Positions 55,399 to 64,000 of a stretch of 64,000 nt of DNA are shown one piece after another. Both the position numbers and the translations under genes were made by a program. The stretch is from contig MNCI01027477.1 in NCBI GenBank assembly GCA_015680685.1, positions 303,161-367,160 on the forward strand, written 5' to 3'. The stretch's first letter is position 1, and each line of letters opens with the position of its first letter. The notes beneath the pieces were generated by a model that did not search any database, was not told the origin of the DNA, and was given only the letters and a program-made list of their open reading frames with translations. Origin of the DNA: Gnetum montanum (taxonomy: Eukaryota; Streptophyta; Gnetopsida; Gnetales; Gnetaceae).

Positions 55399-56929
55399 TG
55401 AAACACTGTGAAAATTTTGAGGCCTGAATGGTTTTGCAAAATCTTGCGACTCAGGCAAGGATTTGCGACAAGTCACGGCTCAACAAGTTCCCTTTTCAGC
55501 TAGGGGTCTATTCTGTCATGCTACGCAGCACAACGTAATAAACTCTAGAGGACAAAACAAGACAAGGGGTGCATGATAGCAAGCTTTCAACTTTGCAAGT
55601 TTTCTATGTTTCAAAAAATCTTAACTTTTGGCATATTATGCTACATTACGCAACATAGCGTAACATAGCATAACACAGCATAATGTCAGAAGGCAGTCCA
55701 TCACAACAACAGAGATGACAAGATTCAAGACCTTGATTGTCCAGTAAATTCTTAAGGCTTAAGCAACGATCCGTAGCATACCACACATTTCAGCAAGTTT
55801 TCTTTTTCGGTTAAGGGGCCTATTACACTACATTACGCAGTGTAACATAATAAACCCTAGAAGGATTGATCAGAAACAAAGGAAGCATGGAGAAAACACT
55901 TCAATTTTTTGCAGGTTCGCTATTTTACCCTGAATTACGCTATGTAGCGTAATCTAGCATGACACAACGTAATACAAGCAACAACATAGAGAGCACAATT
56001 CAGGCATTAGCAGTTCATACGTCACAATACACTCTCTAGCCTATTTCAGCATAAACAAAGAACAGTTTGTTGCCAAAACTCTAGCAAAAGTGGTTTACGA
56101 CGCATTACTCTTCAAAGCATAATGTAGCATGGCATCGCAAGCTTCAAACACAAACACACCAAGTCAACGGCATCTTGTAGGTTTAGGACACACGTCATCT
56201 AAACCATGTTTTTCTCCTGACCCTAACCTTATAAATATTCCAGTTGACAAAGATCAAATAGTTGGCAAAAAACTTCCCTGGATTGAAAAATTTTCTCCGT
56301 GAGTGATTTTCTTTCATTGGCAATCGTTGACAACTTTTGGCAAAGATTGACAAGAGAGCAAAAGAGGATCAACGATCGTAAGAACATCGGAGGTGATTGG
56401 CAAGAATCCTTGATCAGAAATAGCCAGTTAATAGATATTCTGCTTCGAGTTTGACTTCCTTGTGCCTAAATTAGCTAGAACAAGGTAGATCGACCTTTAC
56501 TTGTTTTATCTTTAAATAGCTTTCTTGCTGTTGGCAGTTGCTTCGTTTAAACCAAAGTTTGCCTGTAATCATTTTATCCAACATATTTTGTTCATAAGTT
56601 AAATCCCAAATCTTGGGATTGCACACTCTCTAAATCCGATCCCATGTGTCCTATCTATATGGATTTTGCAATCTCTTTAAATCATTTACATCGTTTTCAA
56701 TTACCTTTGAGATTAACTATATTATATCTCCTCATAAAAATCGCCATTTTGCCATCCAATTATTACAAAAATTTTACTGATTAAGTAAGTCCCTGTCTGA
56801 TTGACAAGACCATTCAGGGCACCTTGGATTCGTCTTCTCTAGCATGGCCCACGCACGGATCTAGGGTTGGAACTATGTACATGGACTTCTGCTCAGTATT
56901 TCTAGCGATCGGTGTTTTCCATCGTTACA
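55399..56929 (+). repeat. 3' LTR of element F
   Basis: 1531 bp, same ends as the 5' LTR, followed by CCATC. Confidence 0.93.
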
Positions 56930-56998
56930 CCATCTCAAATTGGAAATATTGGCAAAATTCTTATTCAATTGAATTACTCTTATTGGTATATGAAATTG

Positions 56999-57080
56999 CA
57001 AAAAAAAAAAAAAAAAAAAAAAAGTCTTATAAAAAAACATGAAAACTNTATAAAAAAACATGAAAACTGATAATGTAAAT
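56999..57080. repeat. A-run, ambiguous base and short duplication
   Basis: A run of about 25 A (56999-57023) is followed by two copies of tataaaaaaacatgaaaact separated by the only unresolved base in the window (n at 57048). This is a likely sequencing or assembly weak point. Confidence 0.85.
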
Positions 57081-57385
57081 CTTATTTTACAAGTTTTACT
57101 ATAATACAAATGTTTGGTTCCACCCTTTCCATAACTTACCTTCAAGCCAATAGATTTAAGTTATTTGGTTTTTGTTTGATTGTTTCATGCATGCCTAGCT
57201 TATCCCATTGTCATGTGCATCCGTGCCAAGATTAAATTTGCAATTCTCTTGGTTTAGTTTAGTTATGTGTGTGGTTGACAAAGATTTCATGGTAGATGAA
57301 CTCCATGCATTTTTTTCGAATTCTTTTCAATTCTCTTGCAATTTTTAAGTTATTATGCATTATTAATTTATTATTGAATGCACAG
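57081..57385. other. Probable intron remnant before the aquaporin pseudo-exon
   Basis: AT-rich sequence ending in ttattgaatgcacag, an acceptor-like end. No other aquaporin exon was recognised here or left of element F. Confidence 0.35.
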
Positions 57386-57560
57386 GCCTGTGTTAGGAGC
57401 TTCATTAAATCTAGCGAGAACCATAGGTTCTACTATATCTGGGAACAAGTATAGTCGCATTTGTATATACATGACGGCCCACACTGGGGTGTCTTCTTGG
57501 AGGCTTCTGCTATGAACTGGTATGGACTAAAGATCTGAAGCATCCTTCTTCTTCTTTAGC
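57386..57560 (+). pseudogene. Aquaporin (NIP-type) last-exon pseudogene
   Basis: After acceptor gcacag the frame reads PVL then GASLNLARTIGSTISGNKY and SRICIYMTAHTG. This aligns with the second-NPA-box exon of plant NIP aquaporins (G[AS]SMNPAR..GPA+..G.Y..IWVY). The pore motif NPA reads NLA. A frameshift near 57500 is needed to continue into GGFCYELVWTKDLKH, which corresponds to the GA.AYNLIR.TDK tail (TM6 end). In NIP genes an exon starts at this same place. A single degenerate exon, no upstream exons found: dead gene or captured fragment. It would have been a membrane channel for water or small solutes. Confidence 0.78.
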
Positions 57561-58794
57561 TACAAGCTTTCCCATAGTTTCATTATGTTGTGTTCATTCT
57601 CAACCCCAGATCACTATTGTTGATGATATTGACTCTACTCAAACATACGCTAAGAAATGTGTCTGCTTTGTTTGTTGATTATTATTTTTAGCGTAAGTTG
57701 TAATATTGCCTGTAAATTACTAGAATTGTTTATGCATAATGGCCACCATGATTAATCCTGCGCTTGGCACTAGAATATTATGGAGTACATTTAATAAGCT
57801 AAAATCCGTGCATTTTCTCTCATAACTCTGCATAAAATTTGTCAAAGTTAATGGATTCTATGCTTACTATAGTACTGTACCAACATTTTACGCTCTTAAC
57901 AATGCTAAACAATTTAAGGCTATTTACCAGTAAAATTTGTATTTACCATTAACATGTTGTATAGCGTAGTGTTTAAATGGTTAGCAAATATGCATATTTC
58001 AAGAATTACGATAAATTAGTAAATGTTATTAGGTTATATTTAAAAGTCACAAAAATAATACTTAAATCTATTAATTTAGTTTCTAAAAATAAGGTTTATT
58101 ATAAAGTCATGCTAACTCAGGTAAGCAAAATTTCCAAATGGTGTTTATTATAGATGCGTTTTTAAAGGGAGGATTGGGTTCTATCGAGATAACACGTGGA
58201 GAAATTGGATGACATGCCCCCGCATCGGTTATTGGTGGTGGGTGAGAGTTTAAGAGAGTCAACTCCCATATTGTGCAATGTTCCATTACTTGGAGTAAAT
58301 ATGCTAGTGTTATGGATAAAATATTATAACTGTTATGGATAATTTTTCCTTGGAATGTTATGGATAAAATATTATTTAACGTTATGAATAAATTCTCCTT
58401 AAATAATCTTCTTTGTTGATGAGTAATAAGGCATTTGAATAAAATATTTCATGACTTATGAGCTACTGTAGAATGTAATAGACCCCTCATTTCACCTTTA
58501 ATTTTAGAAAGAAATATTATAACTGAGCCTACCTATAAAAATATGTCATAGTATTTTTTTTTTCAATAGGATGCCTCACATAAACTCCTTCGTGCTATTG
58601 GTATTTAAAAACCTAAATCATTTACCTTAGTATCTCTAAACCCCTAGAGAAGTTGCATTGCACATGTGCTTAAGTGATTCTTCAAAATTGATGGATTTTT
58701 ACCAAGACTTTCCACTTCAACCTACTTTGCAAGAGTTGATATTTGTTGGATGTATTTAAGAAGGCTACTTTTTCAAAAAAAAAAAAAATATTTA
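57561..58794. other. Unassigned AT-rich stretch
   Basis: Repeated 'gttatggataaaatatta' words (58308-58400). No gene or RNA recognised. Confidence 0.45.
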
Positions 58795-58955
58795 GCATTA
58801 CCAATAGCTTCTTTGTAGAGTGTTATAGAGAAAATATCATGTATCATTACCAATAGCCTCTCCCTAGAGCATTATGGATGAAATATTAAATTTAATGTGA
58901 CCGATAGCCTCTTCCTAGAGTATTATAGACAAAATATTCTATTTAGCATTACTAA
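58795..58955. repeat. ~57-bp tandem repeat, three units
   Basis: Units share 'cattac.aatagcctcttcctagag.attatag..aaaatatt' and start at about 58795, 58849 and 58906. Confidence 0.7.
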
Positions 58956-59170
58956 TCTATGACTAGTAGTTGGCCTCTTAGCCAAAACTAGGTTTATACA
59001 ATCACTTTTGATATTAGGGTTTCTTTTTGTAAAAGAAAACTTGCATCCTTTAGATCCATCGCCTAAATTCTTGTTAAAAAATTATTCTCTAATTAATTCA
59101 TTTTTACTTGAAAATATCTATGAGGTTCTTTAATTATGAATAATTATATCTAAGTCCTAATATATTTATT

Positions 59171-59340
59171 AACAATGATGTCTTAGCCTAGTGATAAGAC
59201 ATTTGATTTGGAAGCTCTAGGTCATGGGTTTGATTTTGGTAGGAAATGCTATGTTATATAAAGTTCTTTCTACACTATATACCATAGAGTGTACCTATGA
59301 TTCACTTATTTCAAGTTCCAAACATGCTCATACTATATTG
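59171..59340 (+). mobile_element. SINE with tRNA-like head
   Basis: CTTAGCCTAGTGATAAGACA (box A type) and GGTCATGGGTTTGATTTTGG (box B type, GGTTCGA decayed to GGTTTGA) lie 30 bp apart, followed by a tRNA-unrelated body. It does not make a functional tRNA. Confidence 0.65.
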
Positions 59341-59361
59341 ATTACTTTGAATATTAGTTAA

Positions 59362-59870
59362 AGCATCATCATCATCTTAGCCTTGTCCCAAAAAAAATAG
59401 GGTCAGTTGCTCTTTTTTGCCATTTTCCTTTATGAAGAGCTAGCTTTGTTTATTTGCAAAGTCTTCAAATGATTTTCAATTTTTTTCCCATGTTTTTATT
59501 AAATTTTCCTACAAATTATTTTCACCCATGTTTGTTTAGTTTTCCTTTGGGTGACTTTCTTGGAATAGTTATCTAGCAACCTTTGTTATAGGTTCATTAT
59601 CATCTTCTTTGCACATGTTCAAACTATCTAAGTTGTCATTCTTGTAATTTATCTGAACTAGAAGTGACTTCAAGTCTTTCTATGATGTTTTTATTATTTT
59701 TATTTCTTCTGATAACATTTAATATTCATAAGTAGTCATCATGATTTGTTGTTCATGCTTCTTTTGTACTACTCAATATTTAGAACCATATAAGATAGTA
59801 GAATTGATTGTTGTCTTGTAAAAGTATTCTTTTATTTTTAGTTTATCAAAGCATAAGGGTCATAATTAAA
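59362..59870 (-). mobile_element. RTE-type LINE, 3' end
   Basis: Minus-strand translation has YKTTINSTILYGSKY, then CKEDDNEPI, KTWEKN and FLGQG.DDDD, with a GATGAT tail at its 3' end (59362-59375). It is the same family end as at 37320-37790. Cut on its 5' side by the LTR of element C. Confidence 0.8.
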
Positions 59871-59877
59871 GGGTAAT

Positions 59878-60650
59878 TTATGAGTCATGGTTGATTGGAT
59901 CATGTCAATGCAAACATGATCCCATCAATGAATGGGTTGATGCGTCGATGTCATTTCTAGTCTTACCTATATAAATGCATGCACCCATCACATTTGTGGC
60001 ATAGGTTAGTTAAAATTTTGTAGTTTGTTTATTTGATAGTTAAAATATTTTCTAAGTGCCTGCAATAGAAGTTAAGAAGTGAACGAATCTTTATTCAAGT
60101 ATTGATGTACCTAGACACTTCGATGTGAACAACAATAAAGGTGAGCTTTCTTGATAAACCTTAGAGCCCTTGGACTTAGCTTAATATTTCCATAATTCAT
60201 TTATTATTCATGAAATTTATGTTCATGCACTTAATTAATTAATAGCATGTAAATAATGTGCATAAGTACAACCATCTCGAGCATACATTAACACTTGGTA
60301 ATCCTAATGGTGCTTATGCTTGGTAACCTAGTAGTGTTGCAGCATGTTTAGGATGTGTATGATGGATGGGAATGGATACTTATATTGGGATTAGTTAGGC
60401 ATTAATTAGTGATTATATTAATTAGAATTTAATTACCTTATTATCTATACTTGGGAAAATTTAATGAAAAACATAAAAATGATACAAACCATGTGCCATA
60501 GTTATACTTAACCATACCCTTGAACCTGACAAGTGGAACTGAGAAGACAATGATCAAATCTCTAAAATTCACTACCTAGATCAAGTGTACTTGAAATTCA
60601 CTACCTAGTGATTCATATGCTTGGCTATAGTGATTGCTAATTGCTCATTA
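59878..60650 (+). repeat. 5' LTR of element C
   Basis: The start is taken at ttatgag (TGATGAG in A) and the end at GCTCATTA before ttagcaacattttcaaggac, the decayed PBS. TATA-like ctatataaat is at about 59968. 'aacaataaaggtgagctttc' (about 60128) matches the AATAAA region of A. Two GCTTGGTAA..CC units are kept. Confidence 0.75.
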
Positions 60651-60806
60651 TTAGCAACATTTTCAAGGACTTTAGTTAGCTATGTGCAGTACTTAGGAGT
60701 TAGTGCAATTATCTAACGATGTTGTAATGAACCTTAAAGATGAAATCATTAAGCAAATAATAATAATAACAAAAAAGCACATTTTTTTTTTTGTAAAAAC
60801 TAATAT

Positions 60807-63125
60807 GGATTCTTATCATAGGGAAAAATCTTCATCGCCATTCAAGAACACTTCCAATCAAAGGCAAGAAGACCCAAGACCACCCTTGCCCAATCTATAC
60901 TCATCCAAATGAGTATGTTCTAGATTTCACCTTCATCATGCATTAGGATGAATAAATGCAGTGGAAGGACATGGAGGAAAACATCACGTTGCCTCTTGAT
61001 TGAAGGAAAGATTGACAAATGGAGGCACTCTACAAGGCATTAAAAGAAAAGCGGTTCAAAAACCTCTTGTTTCTACTAAAACAAAAGGAAGGAGAGGATC
61101 CCTTCTCTAGGGGTTCTCCAAACATTGATTCTGCTCCCCTCTTCTTTGATAAAGGGGCCGTTAACTAGAATTTACAGTCAACTATAAATAACCCTAGTTT
61201 GGAGAACATTGGTTTCCATGACCATGGGGGCTTCAAAGGATGCGTTCAAGGTAGGAATAATGATAAGCACCACTATAAAGATAAACTTGGTGATCATAGC
61301 TAGGACTAAAGGAGAGGGAGTAGAAGGCACCATTTTGGTGCTAGTCCTCCTTCCTCTTCACCTTTATTGCCCTAATCATCTTTCTCCTCTAGCTTTGATT
61401 GAAGCTATAATGGAAGAGATCATGATGGAGGTGACTGGTGGGACAAAGATGATCATATAACCTATTGGAATAATAGACATTAGGGGCATATCAATCAAGG
61501 GAGGCCCACCACAAAGAACAAAGGGATAGTAGAGGGCATCATAGGCATCATGGCTACCAAAGGGGCTATGCCTTTCATGAGCCTTTTCTTGCAACCATAA
61601 CTATCCTAAACATTGTGGAGGTCATAAGGATTACAACAAGGCATGTGAAAGATAGCCAAATCAAATGGTTGGACATGAACAATATCCCTAAGTTTGAAGA
61701 GGGATACAATTTTGATCTATAAAACCATCTCGAAGCCTTTCATGATGCATGTGCCTTACAAAACGTTAACAATGAATGGTAGAAACTAAAGCCATTCACT
61801 AGGAAACTCATTAAGGAGGATGAAAGTTTGTATTGATGCTTAGAACTAGAATTAATAAAATGACAGAGTACAATGCTTGAACTCTTTAATGACAAATATT
61901 AAACATACTCCCAAGTGTCTAAGCTAAGGAAGTAGATCCAAGGGTATAAGAAAGGAACACATGAATCCTTAGATGTAGCCATGGGTAGATATTACTCTTT
62001 GTTGCATAGATGCTTAGGCCATGACATTTCTCAAAGGGAGTAGCTATGCAATATCATAGATAGGCTTAGAATAGAAATACAAGAAATCTTGGTGTCTATG
62101 CCCAAGGTAGGCTTTCATAACTAAGAGTACATCAAATCCAAAGGTTAATTAAGTAAGTTGCCAAAGAAGATGGCAAGTTGAGGAAAAGAAAAAATGTAGA
62201 GGAGTACAATCAAGATCCTTTAATTCGTAAAAGAAAGGTCCAATTTTATGACAATGAGAAGGCACCACTTGATAAAGTGATGTAATGTAAGACCTTGTTG
62301 ATAAAAAAATCTATTTATGAAATACTAGCTAAGGTAGACAAAATGTGAAACTATTTGAATGAAAAGTTCCAAACTACTCTACAAATTTCAAAGGAGTTTA
62401 AAGAGCAAGGTAGTGGTCATGACTGAAGGAGAATGAAGGTAGTTTAATGTGCCCATTAGAGGGGTAAGAGAAAAGCTGCTATCATTGAAGAGGTTGTGGA
62501 TGCTAAAATAGAAGATGATGGTGGATGTGACATTTTTCAATATTACCAAGTTGTGTCAGACTCGCAGGAATCTAGGGCATATTCCCTAAATCCTAGATGG
62601 GAAAAACGTTAAGCACCCTGGAGGTTGCCTTATCCTCAAAGAAACTATAGGTAGTTCCACCAACAAGGCTATTATTCGAGTGGAGCTCCACCTCAACCTC
62701 ATAAACATTATTAGCAGTGGTAGCATCCACAATCATGGTTGATGCCACCACCAAGGTAGCAGTAGCCTTACCAATGTTAGATCCATATGGGTCCTATGTT
62801 TAGTAGTCCATTTCTCTATGTGACTCTTCTAGTCATGCCTCTTTCCAACAGTACTACTATCCTCATGAGTATTATAGAGCACAATCTCCAAGAGGAATGT
62901 CCCCATTTCCATATTACCCTCCTTATCCTTCTACACTTGTGCCTCCACCCTTAACTTAGTTGCTAGTTACTCCATTCATGCAAGGCAAAATCCCAAGCCA
63001 ACTATAACAAAGAAATGCCACAAGGGAATTTAACTTACAAGAAGCTTCATAGCCAAGTGGTTTTGATAATAAGCCTCTAAAGTATCCCTTTTCCAAAAAA
63101 ATAGTTGTTCTAAGCCCTCGTAGAA
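60807..63125 (+). pseudogene. gag of element C (broken)
   Basis: Alignable with A and B: a start with YHREKSSSPFKNTSNQRQED, the core RLDMNNIPKFEEGYN-type sequence (about 61660-61720) with FHDACALQNVNNEW, the acidic helix region (about 62080-62400), and the zinc region CDIFQYYQ (about 62527), in which the second Cys and the His are lost. A Pro-rich end follows. Many stops. Confidence 0.72.
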
Positions 63126-63128
63126 CCT

Positions 63129-63640
63129 ATGACTATTGACCCTACTTCTCCTTCATCCTTTGCAACATCCTTTGAGATCCCTTCAAACCAAAAGCCTTCC
63201 AAAGTACATACTATAATGTTGATCGATGCAGTCATAGATTGGATAAAGGCTAGTCACCTTCCTGGGAAGAGATCTAATTTTCGGAGTCCCCTAATTTACT
63301 TGCAAATCATTGAGAATGAGCCTTGCAAGGATCTTCTGGACTCAGGTTTTTCTATCAATTTGATTTTTCATGAAATGTACAAAGCCTAGAACCTACCTCC
63401 TCTTAAGAAGAGTAACATTCATCTTGAGTTAGCATATCAATCCATCACTGTGGGATTGGTGGAGGACATTGTGACCATTGTGTATGGGTTGTCATATCCT
63501 ATTGACTTCCTTGTAATCCAAGTAGAGAACTACAAGAGGAACTTTCTAATCATCATGGGATTGGCTAAGTATAGTACATGCACGATTGGGAATCAAAGAC
63601 CTCTTCTTGGAGATTTCCAGGGAAAATGACTTTGGAAAAA
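63129..63640 (+). pseudogene. Aspartic protease of element C
   Basis: VIDWIKASHLPGKRSNFRSP leads to DLLDSGFSINLIFHEMYKA (about 63333-63389), with catalytic DSG intact. SYPIDFLVIQVENYKRNF and a degenerate IMGLA follow. The remaining 360 bp correspond to the linker (SSNSTLCMEQTKSLTSSY). Confidence 0.8.
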
Positions 63641-64000
63641 TTGAGAGGAAGCATGTTCCATGCATCATGTATCATGATAAATGGTGCAATTGTGTGCAAA
63701 AATTATGAACAATTAAAAGTACAACAATCATAGCATGTAGGTAGTGTGCAAATGCAATAGAAGTGCAAAGGTTCCTATACGTAGTAACCACAAAATAGGA
63801 GGGCATCCAATGGTTGATAGCTAAATTTGAAAGTAGTTCAACACTATGCATGGAACAAACTAAGAGCCTAACAAGTTCTTACATTGAAGGCATAGACAAA
63901 ATGGGGCAAATACATTGTCAACTTAGATGAACCTTATGATACCAATTAGGGAAAGTTGGAAATCCTTGAGAGATTTAAGGAGGAGCCCCTTGAGTTAAAA

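Larger units (their letters stand above)
41586..56929 (+). mobile_element. Tat/Ogre-like Ty3/gypsy retrotransposon F (15.3 kb)
   Basis: LTRs are 1521 bp (41586-43106) and 1531 bp (55399-56929), starting TGAAACAC and ending CGTTACA. Flanking duplications are CCATT and CCATC, one transition apart. The order is LTR, long PBS, gag, protease, minisatellite, antisense spliced gene, RT, RNase H, archaeal-type second RNase H, integrase, minisatellite 3' region, PPT, LTR. The dual RNase H and CHHC gag motif place it in the Tat/Ogre lineage. Stops in most frames make this copy non-autonomous. Confidence 0.94.
59878..64000 (+). mobile_element. Ty3/gypsy element C (A family), truncated by window end
   Basis: 5' LTR, decayed PBS, gag and protease are present. 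Sequence runs into the linker before RT at the window edge. It is the most diverged of the three family members in the LTR U3, where the palindromic array is hardly recognisable. It inserted into, or next to, a LINE 3' end. Confidence 0.85.

Noticed and set aside
59171-59245. Possible tRNA gene
   Set aside because: Box A and B are present but no cloverleaf forms and the B box has lost its consensus; called as a SINE head.

Overview
This window looks like nuclear DNA of a seed plant with a large, repeat-rich genome. It carries AT-rich intergenic sequence, nested and decayed Ty3/gypsy retrotransposons, RTE/L1-type LINE relics, SINE-like tRNA-derived pieces and one spliced low-copy gene. A gymnosperm or other large-genome lineage would fit, but the sequence alone does not settle this. 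Nothing bacterial, organellar or viral-genome-like was seen.

Layout. 1-7.2 kb: a minus-strand LINE relic in two pieces, separated by a degenerate GTAGAGCT-type tandem region that contains a solo LTR (D, 4652-5702, TSD ACTAG) with a dense palindromic CpG array. 7236-16983: a full-length gypsy element (A, plus strand, TSD CTAGT). 17.5-22.8 kb: the 5' part of a second LINE, a ~430-bp foldback element, a Pif1/Helitron-type helicase fragment and AT-rich filler. About 22.82-36.99 kb: a gypsy element on the minus strand (E, gag-pro plus integrase tail) whose gag is split by a second member of the A family (B, 27178-34296, minus strand, TSD GATAC). 37.0-38.2 kb: the 3' part of a LINE, possibly the other half of the one at 17.5 kb, and SINE-like pieces. 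38.8-39.9 kb: the only apparently intact host gene, a two-exon arabinogalactan-protein-like gene with signal peptide and GPI-type tail. 41.0-41.4 kb: a decayed ISXO2/Merlin-type transposase. 41586-56929: a 15.3-kb Tat/Ogre-like gypsy element (F, plus strand, TSD CCATT/CCATC). 57.4 kb: an aquaporin (NIP-type) pseudo-exon. 59-64 kb: a SINE, a LINE 3' end, and the 5' two-thirds of a third A-family element (C), cut by the window edge.

The most unusual structure is in F. Between protease and reverse transcriptase lies a 2.85-kb antisense gene with at least four exons. All three internal donors read GTAAGT on the minus strand, and the three splices join in frame. Antisense introns would not be removed from the element's own sense transcript, which could explain their survival through retrotransposition. 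F also has a 28-nt primer-binding site that matches a whole tRNA T-arm plus acceptor strand, two RNase H domains, and minisatellites in its 3' region.

Almost all retroelement reading frames are broken, largely by Q/W-to-stop changes of the kind that cytosine deamination makes. The two gypsy families with internal deletions (B and E) have both lost the RT-RNase H-integrase core while keeping gag, protease and the integrase C-terminus. All domain calls rest on reading translations by eye; no database search was run.
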